A stretch of DNA of 64,000 nucleotides from Alphaproteobacteria bacterium (GCA_005884685.1 VBAH01000021.1:86427-150426); one strand, 5' to 3'; numbered from the stretch's first letter, positions 43,788 to 51,908 are shown. Numbers and translations are program-made. The notes: a model not told the origin generated them from the sequence alone.

Positions 43788-45993
43788 AGCTCAGCTAGAA
43801 CGCGGGCAAGTTACCTTTCAGACGGAGGGGCGCCTACTGCAGGAGCTCGGCGAACGCCTAGTGGCAAAGTCAGAAGTGGCGCTCGTTGAACTTGTAAAGA
43901 ACTCTTTCGATGCCGATGCGAGCAAGTGCGAGGTTTCTCTTGATAAAAAGAACACCCTGGTCATCAGCGATGATGGCTTGGGGATGTCTTTTTCACAGTT
44001 CTCGCAGCGATGGATGCGGATCGCAAGCTCGCACAAAGTTCATGAGCGAACCTCGCAAATTTATCAGCGACGACTGACGGGGCAAAAGGGAATTGGCCGC
44101 TTTGCGGTGCGCTTCTTGGGACGCGCTTTGAAGCTGGACAGTGTCGCTTGGGATGCCGACAGGAAACTCAAAACCAGACTGACGGCTGACTTTGACTGGA
44201 AAAGCCTAGACGAACAGGATGATCTTCGGAAGGCTACGATCCCTTATCGGCTGTTGCGAACCGACCCTTCTGCGCCAACTGGTACGACGCTTTACGTTCG
44301 AGAGCTCAGGGAGGACACCGAGTTCGTCCAATCAAGTGACTTCAGAACATCTGTTTTGAAAATTGTTTCGCCGCTGGTCGCATTGGATCGCGGGCGTTTC
44401 GGTAAGCGAATTGGCTCGGACAAGAAGGATCCAGGCTTTACTGTTCGCCTACCGGGAGACATCGGTTCGGGCGAAGAGCTTGACATCGCAGAGACTGTTC
44501 TAGCTCACGCTTGGGCGCGACTTTCGATCAACATGACCGGGGACTCCATCAGCTACGCGGTAAAGTTTCACGAGGGGGAAAGTACGGAACGTTTGAAGAC
44601 ACGCGTAAGGTCCTCCATACGAAACGGACTTGTTGCTGACATCCGCTTTTTTCCTCGCCGTGCCGGTGTCTTCCGGAATAGCGAGGTGAATGGAAATGAG
44701 GCTTGGGCGTGGGTTCGAGAAAACACCGGTGTTGCTGTGGTCGATCACGGCTTCCGGATTAGGCCATACGGTTACCCTGACGACGACTGGTTACGCTTAG
44801 ATCGTGACAGTGCCCACAATGAACGGGATTGGTTCTCATCTATTTCACAACGAGAGTTTCCTATCCCTGCGGCGGTTCGTAGTCGCAAGGAGAACCCGAT
44901 GCTAAATTTGCCGTCCACCTTTCAGTTGGTCGGAGCCGTTTTCGTGGAGTCTGCCATTGGAGCTTCAGGCGGCGATGACGATCTGATCCCCGCGATGGAT
45001 AGGGAAGGTTTTCTTTATAACGACGCGTTTGAGCAGCTGGTTGATGTTGTGCGTGGAGGAATTGAATTCCTTACCCATCAAGATCGCATATGGCTGCAGC
45101 GCGAATCCGAGAAGCGAGCAAAAGAAGCTGCCCGAAATACCAGAGCAGATCTGAGAGCTGCGGTTGAATACATTGAGCAGAGCCCAACTCTGACCCGTGC
45201 TGACAAAGTCCGCTTAGTGGAGGATTACACCGGCCTAGCGAAGAAGCTGAACGAGGTTGAGGAGTACGACCGGGAAGCGCGACGGAAGTTAGAAACGATG
45301 AGCGCGCTCGGCGTCGTAGCCGGTTTCATGACTCACGAAACAGCTAGGATCGTCTCTGCGCTCGGCGAAGCACTCAAGGAGTTGCGACGGTTGTCCCGAA
45401 AACATCCGACGCTGAGACAAAATGTATTGGACATCGAACAAAGCCACGAGGCCCTACAGGGTCACCTGGAGTATGCGAGAACGTTTATTGACGCGACGCA
45501 GAAGGGCCAGTCTGTTTCGTTCAAGGCCGCGCCACAGGTGCAAAGGGTGATCGAGAAGTTTGGCTCCTTCGCTCAAAGCCGCGGAATCGTCGTCGAGAGC
45601 GATATCGAGCCATCGACGGAGGCTCCGCGTATGCCCATAGCAGTCTACAGCGGTGTTCTCTTGAATCTCTATACAAACGCTCTCAAGGCCATCTTGGCAT
45701 CAGAATCCCCGCAGAAGCCTCCTAGAATTAGGTTCAGGGCGAACAATGAGGGCCGCTGGCACATTCTCGAGGTGTTAGACACCGGGGTTGGAATTCCTCC
45801 AAACCTGCGCAAGCGGATATGGGATCCGCTGTTCACAACCACGTCACGGCTGAATAATCCACTCGGCTCAGGAATGGGTCTTGGTCTGAGCTTGGTGCAG
45901 CAGTTAGTCGAACAGATCGGCGGGCGGATCACGATTGTCGATGCGCCGGAGGGCTTCAGCACATGCTTTAGGGTACAATTGCCAAGGACATGA
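43780..45993 (+). CDS. Protein with two GHKL ATPase modules (MORC/Hsp90-like plus histidine-kinase-like)
   Basis: A 737-residue protein. The N-terminal GHKL domain has ALVELVKNSFDADASKC (N-box Asn41), VISDDGLGMS (about 62-70) and GQKGIGRFAVRFLG, as in MORC, MutL and Hsp90 ATPases. The middle has S5-like and unknown parts. The C-terminal third looks like a histidine kinase: candidate H-box GVVAGFMTHETARI (His519), N-box LYTNALKAI (about 633), DTGVGIPP (about 667) and GSGMGLGLSLVQQL (about 698). No transmembrane segment. Iyer and Aravind described MORC-like GHKL proteins in restriction-modification neighbourhoods, which fits the adjacent methyltransferase. It overlaps both neighbours. Confidence 0.8.
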   Translation: MAEAQLERGQVTFQTEGRLLQELGERLVAKSEVALVELVKNSFDADASKCEVSLDKKNTLVISDDGLGMSFSQFSQRWMRIASSHKVHERTSQIYQRRLTGQKGIGRFAVRFLGRALKLDSVAWDADRKLKTRLTADFDWKSLDEQDDLRKATIPYRLLRTDPSAPTGTTLYVRELREDTEFVQSSDFRTSVLKIVSPLVALDRGRFGKRIGSDKKDPGFTVRLPGDIGSGEELDIAETVLAHAWARLSINMTGDSISYAVKFHEGESTERLKTRVRSSIRNGLVADIRFFPRRAGVFRNSEVNGNEAWAWVRENTGVAVVDHGFRIRPYGYPDDDWLRLDRDSAHNERDWFSSISQREFPIPAAVRSRKENPMLNLPSTFQLVGAVFVESAIGASGGDDDLIPAMDREGFLYNDAFEQLVDVVRGGIEFLTHQDRIWLQRESEKRAKEAARNTRADLRAAVEYIEQSPTLTRADKVRLVEDYTGLAKKLNEVEEYDREARRKLETMSALGVVAGFMTHETARIVSALGEALKELRRLSRKHPTLRQNVLDIEQSHEALQGHLEYARTFIDATQKGQSVSFKAAPQVQRVIEKFGSFAQSRGIVVESDIEPSTEAPRMPIAVYSGVLLNLYTNALKAILASESPQKPPRIRFRANNEGRWHILEVLDTGVGIPPNLRKRIWDPLFTTTSRLNNPLGSGMGLGLSLVQQLVEQIGGRITIVDAPEGFSTCFRVQLPRT

Positions 45994-47093
45994 GCAACAT
46001 GACCGGGCACCCACCATCCATCATACTGTTCGAGGACGACGCGAAGACCGCGCCTCTATTGCAAAGACTCATCGGGAAGAAGCTGAAACGAAAACGTGCG
46101 GTAAGTGTTTTCGAACCTTCGGCGCAAGCAGAAACTCAACTGCCATACGAGGATCGCCTGGCGGCTGAGGTAAAGACGCGCGGCTACGATAAAGCAACGC
46201 TATGGGTAACTGATCGCGACTTGTCGAAAACCCGGCATTATCAAGGACTTTCTGAACCGATCGTCTGGAAAGTAGCCGCGCGTTTTGGAGTGCCGCTATG
46301 CAAGTACGCACGCGGTGACACCGACGACAACGTTTTCGAGCGGCAAAAAAGCTGGGGCGATGCGCAGATCATCCTACCCGCGTCCGACCTGGATGTGCTT
46401 GCGGGCCGCGTGGCGATCCTTGCAGACGGATTTCAGATCATTGCTCGTAAACTTGATCAGATAGAGCGAAGGAAATCGCTCGCTTCGACCTTGCGAACAC
46501 CAGCAGATGTCATGGCCCATTTACTCGATAGGCCGGATGACGCCGGGAAGATAGCGCTGTATGGTTCCGGTGATCAGCGGATGGTCAGCGAGATTCTTCC
46601 ATTTGCTATCGGAGCCAAGAGTCATAAAGACCTAAAGACCAGACTGCCGAGTTTGATGGGCTATTGGCTGTATGACTCGATTTTGCGTTTCCCCGGGCTG
46701 CTGGTTAATTCCGTTGCTGCCGCGAGCTATCTAAACATCTCCGTGCCGGCATTTCAAAAGCTCTCAGTGCAGAAGCTGTTCAAGCCCGCCACGTACGTCG
46801 GTCCGTTTGCCGATCCCAACGATCCCCACTGGTGGCGAACCGACTTGGACGAGTTGTTGGTGAAGAGCCAAGCCAAGGACGGAAACGAGTTTGCGCGGAA
46901 AAAACTGAAGATCGACATTCCGCGCTGTTTGGATGGTGGCAAGCGCGCTGGCCTGTACTGCATGGTAACGCACCGACCGGTCAGCGAAACGAACTCCGTG
47001 GGCCAGATCAGTTGGTTTCCTCCGGGAGCCGATCTCGCCCGAGTCCGCAAAGACGTCTACGATCAAGTGGGCCCTTGGCTGGGGCTGTTTTAG
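45990..47093 (+). CDS. Receiver-like protein paired with the GHKL protein
   Basis: A 367-residue protein whose first 110 residues look like an atypical response-regulator receiver: acidic cluster ILFEDDAK (15-17), WVTDRDLSKTRH with possible phosphoacceptor Asp75 or Asp77, and PLCKYARGD with a possible conserved Lys near 104. The remaining 250 residues (for example FAIGAKSHKDLKTRLPSLMG and LNISVPAFQKLSVQKLF) match nothing I know. The ATG overlaps the GHKL stop (ATGA), so it is translationally coupled. If the GHKL C-terminus is a kinase, this is its likely partner. Family assignment is an inference. Confidence 0.6.
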   Translation: MSNMTGHPPSIILFEDDAKTAPLLQRLIGKKLKRKRAVSVFEPSAQAETQLPYEDRLAAEVKTRGYDKATLWVTDRDLSKTRHYQGLSEPIVWKVAARFGVPLCKYARGDTDDNVFERQKSWGDAQIILPASDLDVLAGRVAILADGFQIIARKLDQIERRKSLASTLRTPADVMAHLLDRPDDAGKIALYGSGDQRMVSEILPFAIGAKSHKDLKTRLPSLMGYWLYDSILRFPGLLVNSVAAASYLNISVPAFQKLSVQKLFKPATYVGPFADPNDPHWWRTDLDELLVKSQAKDGNEFARKKLKIDIPRCLDGGKRAGLYCMVTHRPVSETNSVGQISWFPPGADLARVRKDVYDQVGPWLGLF

Positions 47094-47096
47094 ACT

Positions 47097-47774
47097 ATGC
47101 GAAAGGAAGAGCTGCTCAAAGTCTATAAGACACTTTGGAGTGAATACGAAACCATATGCCGCGCGGCGGGAGCTAGCGCCCGTCCAAGTGACGGAAGTTC
47201 GATCAAAATCGATGAGAGGACTACAAATAGCAAAGACATCGGAATCCAAGCCTTATGTTTTTTTCCCGAGTGGCGTTACAAGAAAACATCCCCTAAAGAG
47301 CGAATTCAGATTCTGGTGCAAAGCCGAGAAAGATACTCTCGCGCCGAGAACCGAATTTCACGCTCGAACGTCCAAGTGCTGTATCTCAGGCCGCCGGCTA
47401 ACGAGAGCGCGCAGTCCCTTCTCGCATTACACTACGACTATGAAACGCCTCCGCTCTCGGGGCATCCGATCTTCCACGCTCAGTTTGGCATGGGCGACTT
47501 TCCACCACAGGATTTGCACGCAGTAGGATTCCGCTCAACCATCAAAACTCCGCCAAAGGAAACCTTGTATTCATCAGTGCGCATCCCAACAGCGTGCATG
47601 AATTTTGTTTCCGTGCTGCTCGGCTTGGCAGCGGATCATCTCGAAGAACCGATCTTTGATCAGATACTCAAACTAGTAAGGAAAAGCGATTTGTCGAAGT
47701 GGGACGCGATGTGTCAGGCCTTCGAGGCTCGTCTGCAAAACGGCGGCTACTTGCCTTCGCACCATTGGTATTAG
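47097..47774 (+). CDS. Unknown protein, fourth gene of the methyltransferase-GHKL operon
   Basis: A 225-residue soluble protein starting 3 bp after the receiver-like gene. Seen: RKEELLKVYKTLWSEYETIC, LLALHYDYETPPLSGHPIFH, AQFGMGDFPPQDLHAV, and IPTACMNFVSVLLGLAADHL. The HPIFHAQFG / RIPTACMNFV pattern loosely recalls DUF2290-type proteins from defence islands, but I am not sure. No nuclease motif is visible. AT-rich like the rest of the operon. Confidence 0.65.
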   Translation: MRKEELLKVYKTLWSEYETICRAAGASARPSDGSSIKIDERTTNSKDIGIQALCFFPEWRYKKTSPKERIQILVQSRERYSRAENRISRSNVQVLYLRPPANESAQSLLALHYDYETPPLSGHPIFHAQFGMGDFPPQDLHAVGFRSTIKTPPKETLYSSVRIPTACMNFVSVLLGLAADHLEEPIFDQILKLVRKSDLSKWDAMCQAFEARLQNGGYLPSHHWY

Positions 47775-47846
47775 TTTTCGGTCGGCTCCCGAGACGGGAG
47801 CGCAGCGCTAACCCGCTTTAGTCCGGGTGCCCGTCCCGAAGAACAG

Positions 47847-48089
47847 CTAACCCACCTGCTCGTCAGCCATGTCATACGCGTCTTCAAACTTGTGCCGGAT
47901 ACGCTCCCATGTAGCAGTATAGCCGGCAGGCACGGCGCCCGGATTGAATGAATGCCGCCAGTTCGGCCCGTCGCCCTGCCGCTTACACCGGACCGGTCGA
48001 GCCCAGAACGTACCTGATCCAACAACATGCCCTGACATATGAGCGGAAATTTCATCTCTGAGCCAAGCTTCCGATACTACTTTGCGCAT
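47847..48089 (-). CDS. Small protein of unknown function
   Basis: An 80-residue protein: MRKVVSEAWLRDEISAHMSG, TFWARPVRCKRQGDGPNWRH and AGYTATWERIRHKFEDAYD. A GGAG site lies 8 bases upstream of ATG 48089. The pattern RCKRxGDGPNWRHxFNP looks like short proteins found in Rhizobiales prophages; function unknown. It is on the opposite strand to its neighbours, next to the parS-like site. Confidence 0.55.
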   Translation of the reverse strand: MRKVVSEAWLRDEISAHMSGHVVGSGTFWARPVRCKRQGDGPNWRHSFNPGAVPAGYTATWERIRHKFEDAYDMADEQVG

Positions 48090-48162
48090 AGCGACAGCTC
48101 CGATCCACGCAAAGCCATCTAAGATCGATTAGAGTGCCCTACAACGGTCGAGAGCGTCCGGA

Positions 48163-48178
48163 TGTTTCACGTGAATCA
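48163..48178. promoter_or_regulatory. parS-like ParB-binding site
   Basis: TGTTTCACGTGAATCA matches the bacterial chromosomal parS consensus TGTTTCACGTGAAACA at 15 of 16 positions and contains the palindromic core TTCACGTGAA. It lies in the 257-bp intergenic region between 47847-48089 and 48347. parS sites load ParB clamps. Confidence 0.6.
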
Positions 48179-48206
48179 TTTCAAACACCTATTATACCTG
48201 TGAAAT
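48178..48206. promoter_or_regulatory. Dyad around a -10-like element, candidate operator/promoter
   Basis: ATTTCA-N17-TGAAAT flanks TATTAT (plus strand) and TATAAT (minus strand, complement of 48191-48196). This could be a repressor-controlled promoter for the plus-strand genes starting at 48347 or for the minus-strand gene at 48089. No good -35 is seen on the minus strand; TTCACG in the parS-like site is a partial -35 on the plus strand. Confidence 0.35.
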
Positions 48207-48346
48207 CAGCCACTTCCTCTTAACCGCTCACCTGCAATCTTGCGCAAATCGTAACCCGCGCAGGCACGTTCTCGGTTGGCGCTTTATCTTCCTGGTGAGG
48301 GCCAGCCGAGAACATCCTCGCGAGATTGAGGGAAAGTGGCCCGCCG

Positions 48347-48712
48347 ATGGCGACCGCCGCCGCCAAGACCGAAACGGAGGAGCGCAAGCTCGCGCTTGAG
48401 CTCGTCGAGCTGGAGGCCGAACACGCCGTAGTTTTCGCCCGCATGGAAGATATCAAGTCGAAGCTGCGGAAGATCGCGACCGAGAAGGGCGAAAATTTCA
48501 AGGAGGAGTTCGCGGGCAAAGGCCAGGTGAAGGTCTCCGGCGCGAGCGCTGCCAAGTTCAAAGGGATAATGCCGACGATTAATGTTGAAGCTTTCCTTGA
48601 GCTGCCTGAAAAGCGTCGGGAAAAGTTGATCGAGGACGACATTATCGCGATGACGCCGACTTACGGAAAGCCCTACTATGGCTCAGTCGCCGTCGAATTG
48701 TTCAAAGCTTAG
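48347..48712 (+). CDS. Small phage/island protein of unknown function
   Basis: A 121-residue protein: an N-terminal coiled coil (ERKLALELVELEAEHAVVFA, then RMEDIKSKLRKIATEKGENF) and a compact C-terminal part with FLELPEKRREKLIEDDI. Similar coiled-coil-start proteins occur in phage replication or DNA-modification regions, but I cannot name it. The ATG at 48347 has a distant GAGGGAAAG; TTG 48326 is an alternative start. Confidence 0.6.
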   Translation: MATAAAKTETEERKLALELVELEAEHAVVFARMEDIKSKLRKIATEKGENFKEEFAGKGQVKVSGASAAKFKGIMPTINVEAFLELPEKRREKLIEDDIIAMTPTYGKPYYGSVAVELFKA

Positions 48713-48777
48713 TCCCGCGCTGAGTGCAATCCTCGCGCGGCTTGCTCCGGACCCCAATCCGACTTTAGCTTCCGAGG

Positions 48778-49179
48778 ATGGGTGCCAACGGACCATCCTG
48801 GGGCCGTCGCCACATCGCGTGGCGAAGCAAACACGACCAGGCGCTGCAGGCGCAGCAGCACGCCGATAAACTCGCCTGCGAGGCCTGGAACGAGCGCATG
48901 CTCCAGCTCGGCGGGCCTATTCGACCATCGCCATCGTTACGCGCCGCGATCTCCGGCGGCTTCCCGTTCCTGCGCGTCCTCTGCAACGGCTGTCAGCAAA
49001 GTTCATGGGTGAATCTCGCCAACGTGCGGCGGCCGGCCGAAACATGGATCTGGCAGCTCGAGGCGTCGCTGGTCTGCCAGCCTTGCCGCGAGCGCACCCG
49101 ATTCCCGCCGCGCGCCGCGATCGAGATCCTCTGCCGGTACGATCGCGATCAGGGCCCGGGGCCATACGGCGAGCGCTGA
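48778..49179 (+). CDS. Zinc-ribbon-like protein of unknown function
   Basis: A 133-residue protein with FPFLRVLCNGCQQSSWVNLA, VRRPAETWIWQLEASLVCQP (CQPC) and PRAAIEILC. Two CxxC pairs 45 residues apart suggest a zinc ribbon. I recall this CNGC...RRPxxTxIWxLEASLxCxPC pattern in uncharacterised proteins of Bradyrhizobium accessory regions, often near LigD genes. It precedes the ligase by about 100 bp on the same strand. Confidence 0.65.
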   Translation: MGANGPSWGRRHIAWRSKHDQALQAQQHADKLACEAWNERMLQLGGPIRPSPSLRAAISGGFPFLRVLCNGCQQSSWVNLANVRRPAETWIWQLEASLVCQPCRERTRFPPRAAIEILCRYDRDQGPGPYGER

Positions 49180-49282
49180 AGTTCCCCGGTGACTTTTTCG
49201 TAACGTCGCGCCGTGGCGACTCCAAAAACCGATGTCGAGTGGCTAACTAGCGAGTCGTCCTAGTTGCGTTTTGGAGTAGACG

Positions 49283-51082
49283 ATGCCGCTTCGGCCCGCG
49301 GCGCCGGCGGCATCGCGCCGTGCGCTCACAGCCCTCACCTATGTCGAACCTTGCCTCGCAGCCGAGATCGGCGCGCCGCCGAAAAGCGGCCGGTGGCTGA
49401 TCGAATTCAAGGAAGACGGTTATCGTACGCAGCTGCATCGCCACGGCGATCAGGTGCGGGTGTTTTCGCGCGGCGGCCACGACTGGACCGGTCGCTACGC
49501 GACGGTTGCGCAAGAAGCACTGAAGCTCCGCGACCAGCATTTCATCATTGACGGCGAAATGGTCGTGCCGCGCCCGGACGGCACCTGCGATTTCACGGCG
49601 CTGCAGATCGCGGTCGCCAACAAGGATAGCGAGCCCATCGTGTTCCGCGTGTTCGATATCCTGATGCGCGAAGGTGCGGATGTGCGAAGCCTGCCGCTGA
49701 TCGAGCGCAAGGAAAAGCTGCGCGCCTTGCTCGCGCAACGTCCCTCCGACCGCCTGTCTTTCTGCGAGCACGAAACGGAGATCGACGGCCATACCTTCCT
49801 CGAACATGCGCACCGGCTCAACGTCGAAGGTTTGATGTTCAAGCTGCTCGGCTCGCGCTACCGCTCCCAGCGCACTAACGATTGGATCAAGGTGCCTTGC
49901 CAATATCGCGAGGTCTTTTTCGTCGTCGGCTATGCGCTAGACAAAGGAAAGTTTGACGGTCTCTATCTCGCGCGCGAGCAGAAGCGCGAGCTGGTCTACA
50001 GCGGCAAGGTTGAGAAGTTCGGCGTGCCGCGCGCGCTGGTCAAGCCGATCCTCGCCGAGCTTGATGCGCTCGTGGATGGCGGACGCCAGCTCACGAGCGA
50101 GGTGCGCAAGGAAAAAGCCCGCTGGGTAAAGCCGGTGCTCCGCGCACACATCGTGCACCGCGCAGGCTTGGGGACGACGCGCGTGCGCCACGCGAAGTTC
50201 GAATGCTGGGCCGAGCCGCCGACGATCGCCGCGCCTGCTTTCGCGAAATTAATTAAACCCGCAAAAGCGCACGCGCCGGCGGCCGCGCGGCTCACCCTGG
50301 CCGACAACATCATGACCGAGCTCGTCGAGGCCGTGGTGCCGACGGGCGCGCAGCTGAGGGCGCACTGGAGAAAGGTTGCGAAGGTCGCGCTGCCTTATCT
50401 GGCGCGCCGGCCGCTCACCCTGGTGCGGCACGTCGACGGCGTGACGTTCTATCATAAAGGGCCTCTGCCACCGTTACCGCCGGCGGTGCACCCGCTGGAA
50501 ATTCGCAAGGCGGATGGCACGAGGGGCATTCGCCTGTGGATCGACAGCGTTGCTGGCTTGCTCGGGCTGGTCGACATCGGCGTGGTCGAGGTGCACCCGT
50601 GGGCCGCTACGATCGACGATATCGAGCGGCCCGACATGATGATCTTTGATCTCGATCCGGGTGAGGGTGTGGAATGGCCGTTCGTTCTCGAGACCGCTTT
50701 TCGGTTGCGCGCGCTGCTCGCCGCGGAAGGTTTCGATTGCTGGCCGAAACTGACAGGCGGCAGCGGCGTGCATCTGGTGACGCCGATCAAGCGCAGTCTG
50801 ACGCACGAAGACCTGCACCGCTGCACGAAGGCCTTGGCCGAGCGCCTGGCGCGCAACCATCCGGGCCGCTACACGACGACGCCTGGTGCGCGGCATCGCG
50901 TAGGCAAGCTGTTCATCGACTTCTTCCGCAATCGGCGGGGCCAGACCGCAGCGGGGTGTTATTCGCCCCGGGCCCGGCCGGGCCTGCCGATCGCGATGCC
51001 GACGACCTGGCGCGCGCTCGAGGATGGTATCCGGCCGAATGCGTTCACGCTGGGTGGGCGCAGAAGCGATTCCCCAAAATGA
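49283..51082 (+). CDS. ligD: ATP-dependent DNA ligase, LigD-like (ligase domain plus polymerase/primase domain)
   Basis: A 599-residue protein. The N-terminal half is an ATP-dependent ligase: nucleotidyl-transfer lysine in IEFKEDGYRTQLH (KxDG at 43-46), IIDGEMVVP, FRVFDILMREG and DWIKVPC. The C-terminal half is the archaeo-eukaryotic primase-like LigD polymerase: RPLTLVRHVDGVTFYHKG, MMIFDLDPGEGVEWP with the catalytic aspartates, and TGGSGVHLVTPI. The 3'-phosphoesterase domain of classical LigD is missing and no ku gene is in the window. It would seal and fill double-strand breaks. Symbol by domain content; it could be a paralogue. Confidence 0.88.
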   Translation: MPLRPAAPAASRRALTALTYVEPCLAAEIGAPPKSGRWLIEFKEDGYRTQLHRHGDQVRVFSRGGHDWTGRYATVAQEALKLRDQHFIIDGEMVVPRPDGTCDFTALQIAVANKDSEPIVFRVFDILMREGADVRSLPLIERKEKLRALLAQRPSDRLSFCEHETEIDGHTFLEHAHRLNVEGLMFKLLGSRYRSQRTNDWIKVPCQYREVFFVVGYALDKGKFDGLYLAREQKRELVYSGKVEKFGVPRALVKPILAELDALVDGGRQLTSEVRKEKARWVKPVLRAHIVHRAGLGTTRVRHAKFECWAEPPTIAAPAFAKLIKPAKAHAPAAARLTLADNIMTELVEAVVPTGAQLRAHWRKVAKVALPYLARRPLTLVRHVDGVTFYHKGPLPPLPPAVHPLEIRKADGTRGIRLWIDSVAGLLGLVDIGVVEVHPWAATIDDIERPDMMIFDLDPGEGVEWPFVLETAFRLRALLAAEGFDCWPKLTGGSGVHLVTPIKRSLTHEDLHRCTKALAERLARNHPGRYTTTPGARHRVGKLFIDFFRNRRGQTAAGCYSPRARPGLPIAMPTTWRALEDGIRPNAFTLGGRRSDSPK

Positions 51083-51086
51083 AAAT

Positions 51087-51114
51087 GCCCGCCCCGGCGC
51101 GAGCCGGAGCGGGC
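51087..51114 (-). terminator. Terminator of the minus-strand phage late operon
   Basis: On the minus strand: GCCCGCTCCGGC, loop TCGC, GCCGGGGCGGGC, followed by ATTTTCATTTT. It ends the lysis/tail transcript and may also stop the plus-strand ligase transcript. Confidence 0.7.
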
Positions 51115-51213
51115 GGACAGCTGCCGTGTGGCGGCAAGAGCACCGGCGCGGGCTACCGGCCGGTCCTCGCGTGTCAGTGCCGGTTCGGTGGCCGGTTCCC
51201 TTTCACGCGAAAC

Positions 51214-51297
51214 TCAGAATAGGAAGAGCGCGGTCACCGCGATCTGGAAGATGAGATATGCCGCAGCAGTTCGGCGTAGCGCCGCGGCGAGCGTCAC
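51214..51297 (-). CDS. Very small membrane peptide of the lysis region
   Basis: A 27-residue frame from GTG 51297, overlapping the stop of the preceding gene as GTGA. It encodes a basic start (TLAAALRRTAA) and a hydrophobic helix (AYLIFQIAVTALFLF). Position at the end of the lysis cassette suggests a membrane role such as antiholin. Support is coupling and hydrophobicity only. Confidence 0.4.
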   Translation of the reverse strand: MTLAAALRRTAAAYLIFQIAVTALFLF

Positions 51298-51572
51298 GGC
51301 CGCGAGATCTGAAAATAGGCGGCAAAGCCCGCGACGGCCATCACGACCAATGCGGCGATCGCTTTTGCGGCCGCGCCGCCCATCGCGTCGAAGGTCCGTT
51401 TCGCCCGGCGCAGGAATACCATGTGTTCCTGCAGCGAGACGCGCGCGGTGTCGCTGTCGGCCGCCATCCCGATGCCGGCGAGCTCCGTCCGCACGATCGC
51501 GGGCACCTCGGCCCGCACGACGCTGATCATTTCAGCGCGCAGGCGCAGGAAATCAGCCTCGGCGAGGGACAT
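51294..51572 (-). CDS. Holin-like small membrane protein
   Basis: A 92-residue protein with an amphipathic N-terminus (MSLAEADFLRLRAEMISVVR), a basic stretch MVFLRRAKRTFDAMG and a C-terminal transmembrane helix (AKAIAALVVMAVAGFAAYF). Its place between the spanin genes and the end of the late operon suggests a holin or accessory lysis protein. The family is not identified with certainty. Confidence 0.55.
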   Translation of the reverse strand: MSLAEADFLRLRAEMISVVRAEVPAIVRTELAGIGMAADSDTARVSLQEHMVFLRRAKRTFDAMGGAAAKAIAALVVMAVAGFAAYFQISRP

Positions 51573-51581
51573 GGCGCTTTC

Positions 51582-51908
51582 TCATTGTTTCTCTTTTCCG
51601 GCGAGCTGCGCGGCCTTGTAGCGCGCGCGCAGGTCCTGCTTGCATTCGCGGTCAGCTCCGATGGTCGCGTTGGCCACCTCGAGCGCAGCCGCATAGGTGA
51701 GAATGATCGTGTCGGAATCGTCCCCGGGCCGTATCACGGGGTGCGGCACTTCCTTATCCAGCTTCTCGCAGGCCGCGCTGATATCGACCGACAGATCCAG
51801 CCGCTCGGTTGACGCCGGCGGCAGGTCATTTTTTAGCGCGGCCGAGCAGCCGGTCACGGCGATCGATAAGGCCAGGAGAAACGCGACACGTCGGAGCTGT
51901 TGCTTCAT
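51582..51908 (-). CDS. Rz1-like outer-membrane spanin lipoprotein
   Basis: A 108-residue protein with a lipoprotein signal (FLLALSIAVTGC, lipid-acceptor Cys21) and a short soluble part rich in Pro near the start. Its 5' end overlaps the preceding membrane gene by 83 bases in another frame, the hallmark of nested Rz/Rz1 spanin pairs. With the inner-membrane partner it would fuse the two membranes at the last lysis step. Called from lipobox and nesting, not from sequence identity. Confidence 0.65.
   Translation of the reverse strand: MKQQLRRVAFLLALSIAVTGCSAALKNDLPPASTERLDLSVDISAACEKLDKEVPHPVIRPGDDSDTIILTYAAALEVANATIGADRECKQDLRARYKAAQLAGKEKQ

Noticed and set aside
42477..47774. Identification of the operon as BREX, DISARM or Detocs
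   Set aside because: No PglZ, BrxC, helicase, PLD or DtcA/B/C-like combination is seen; only the presence of a methyltransferase or a kinase-like pair is shared.
48678..48869. 63-codon frame overlapping two island genes
   Set aside because: It overlaps both neighbours (48347-48712 and 48778-49179), has no ribosome site and a low-complexity sequence.
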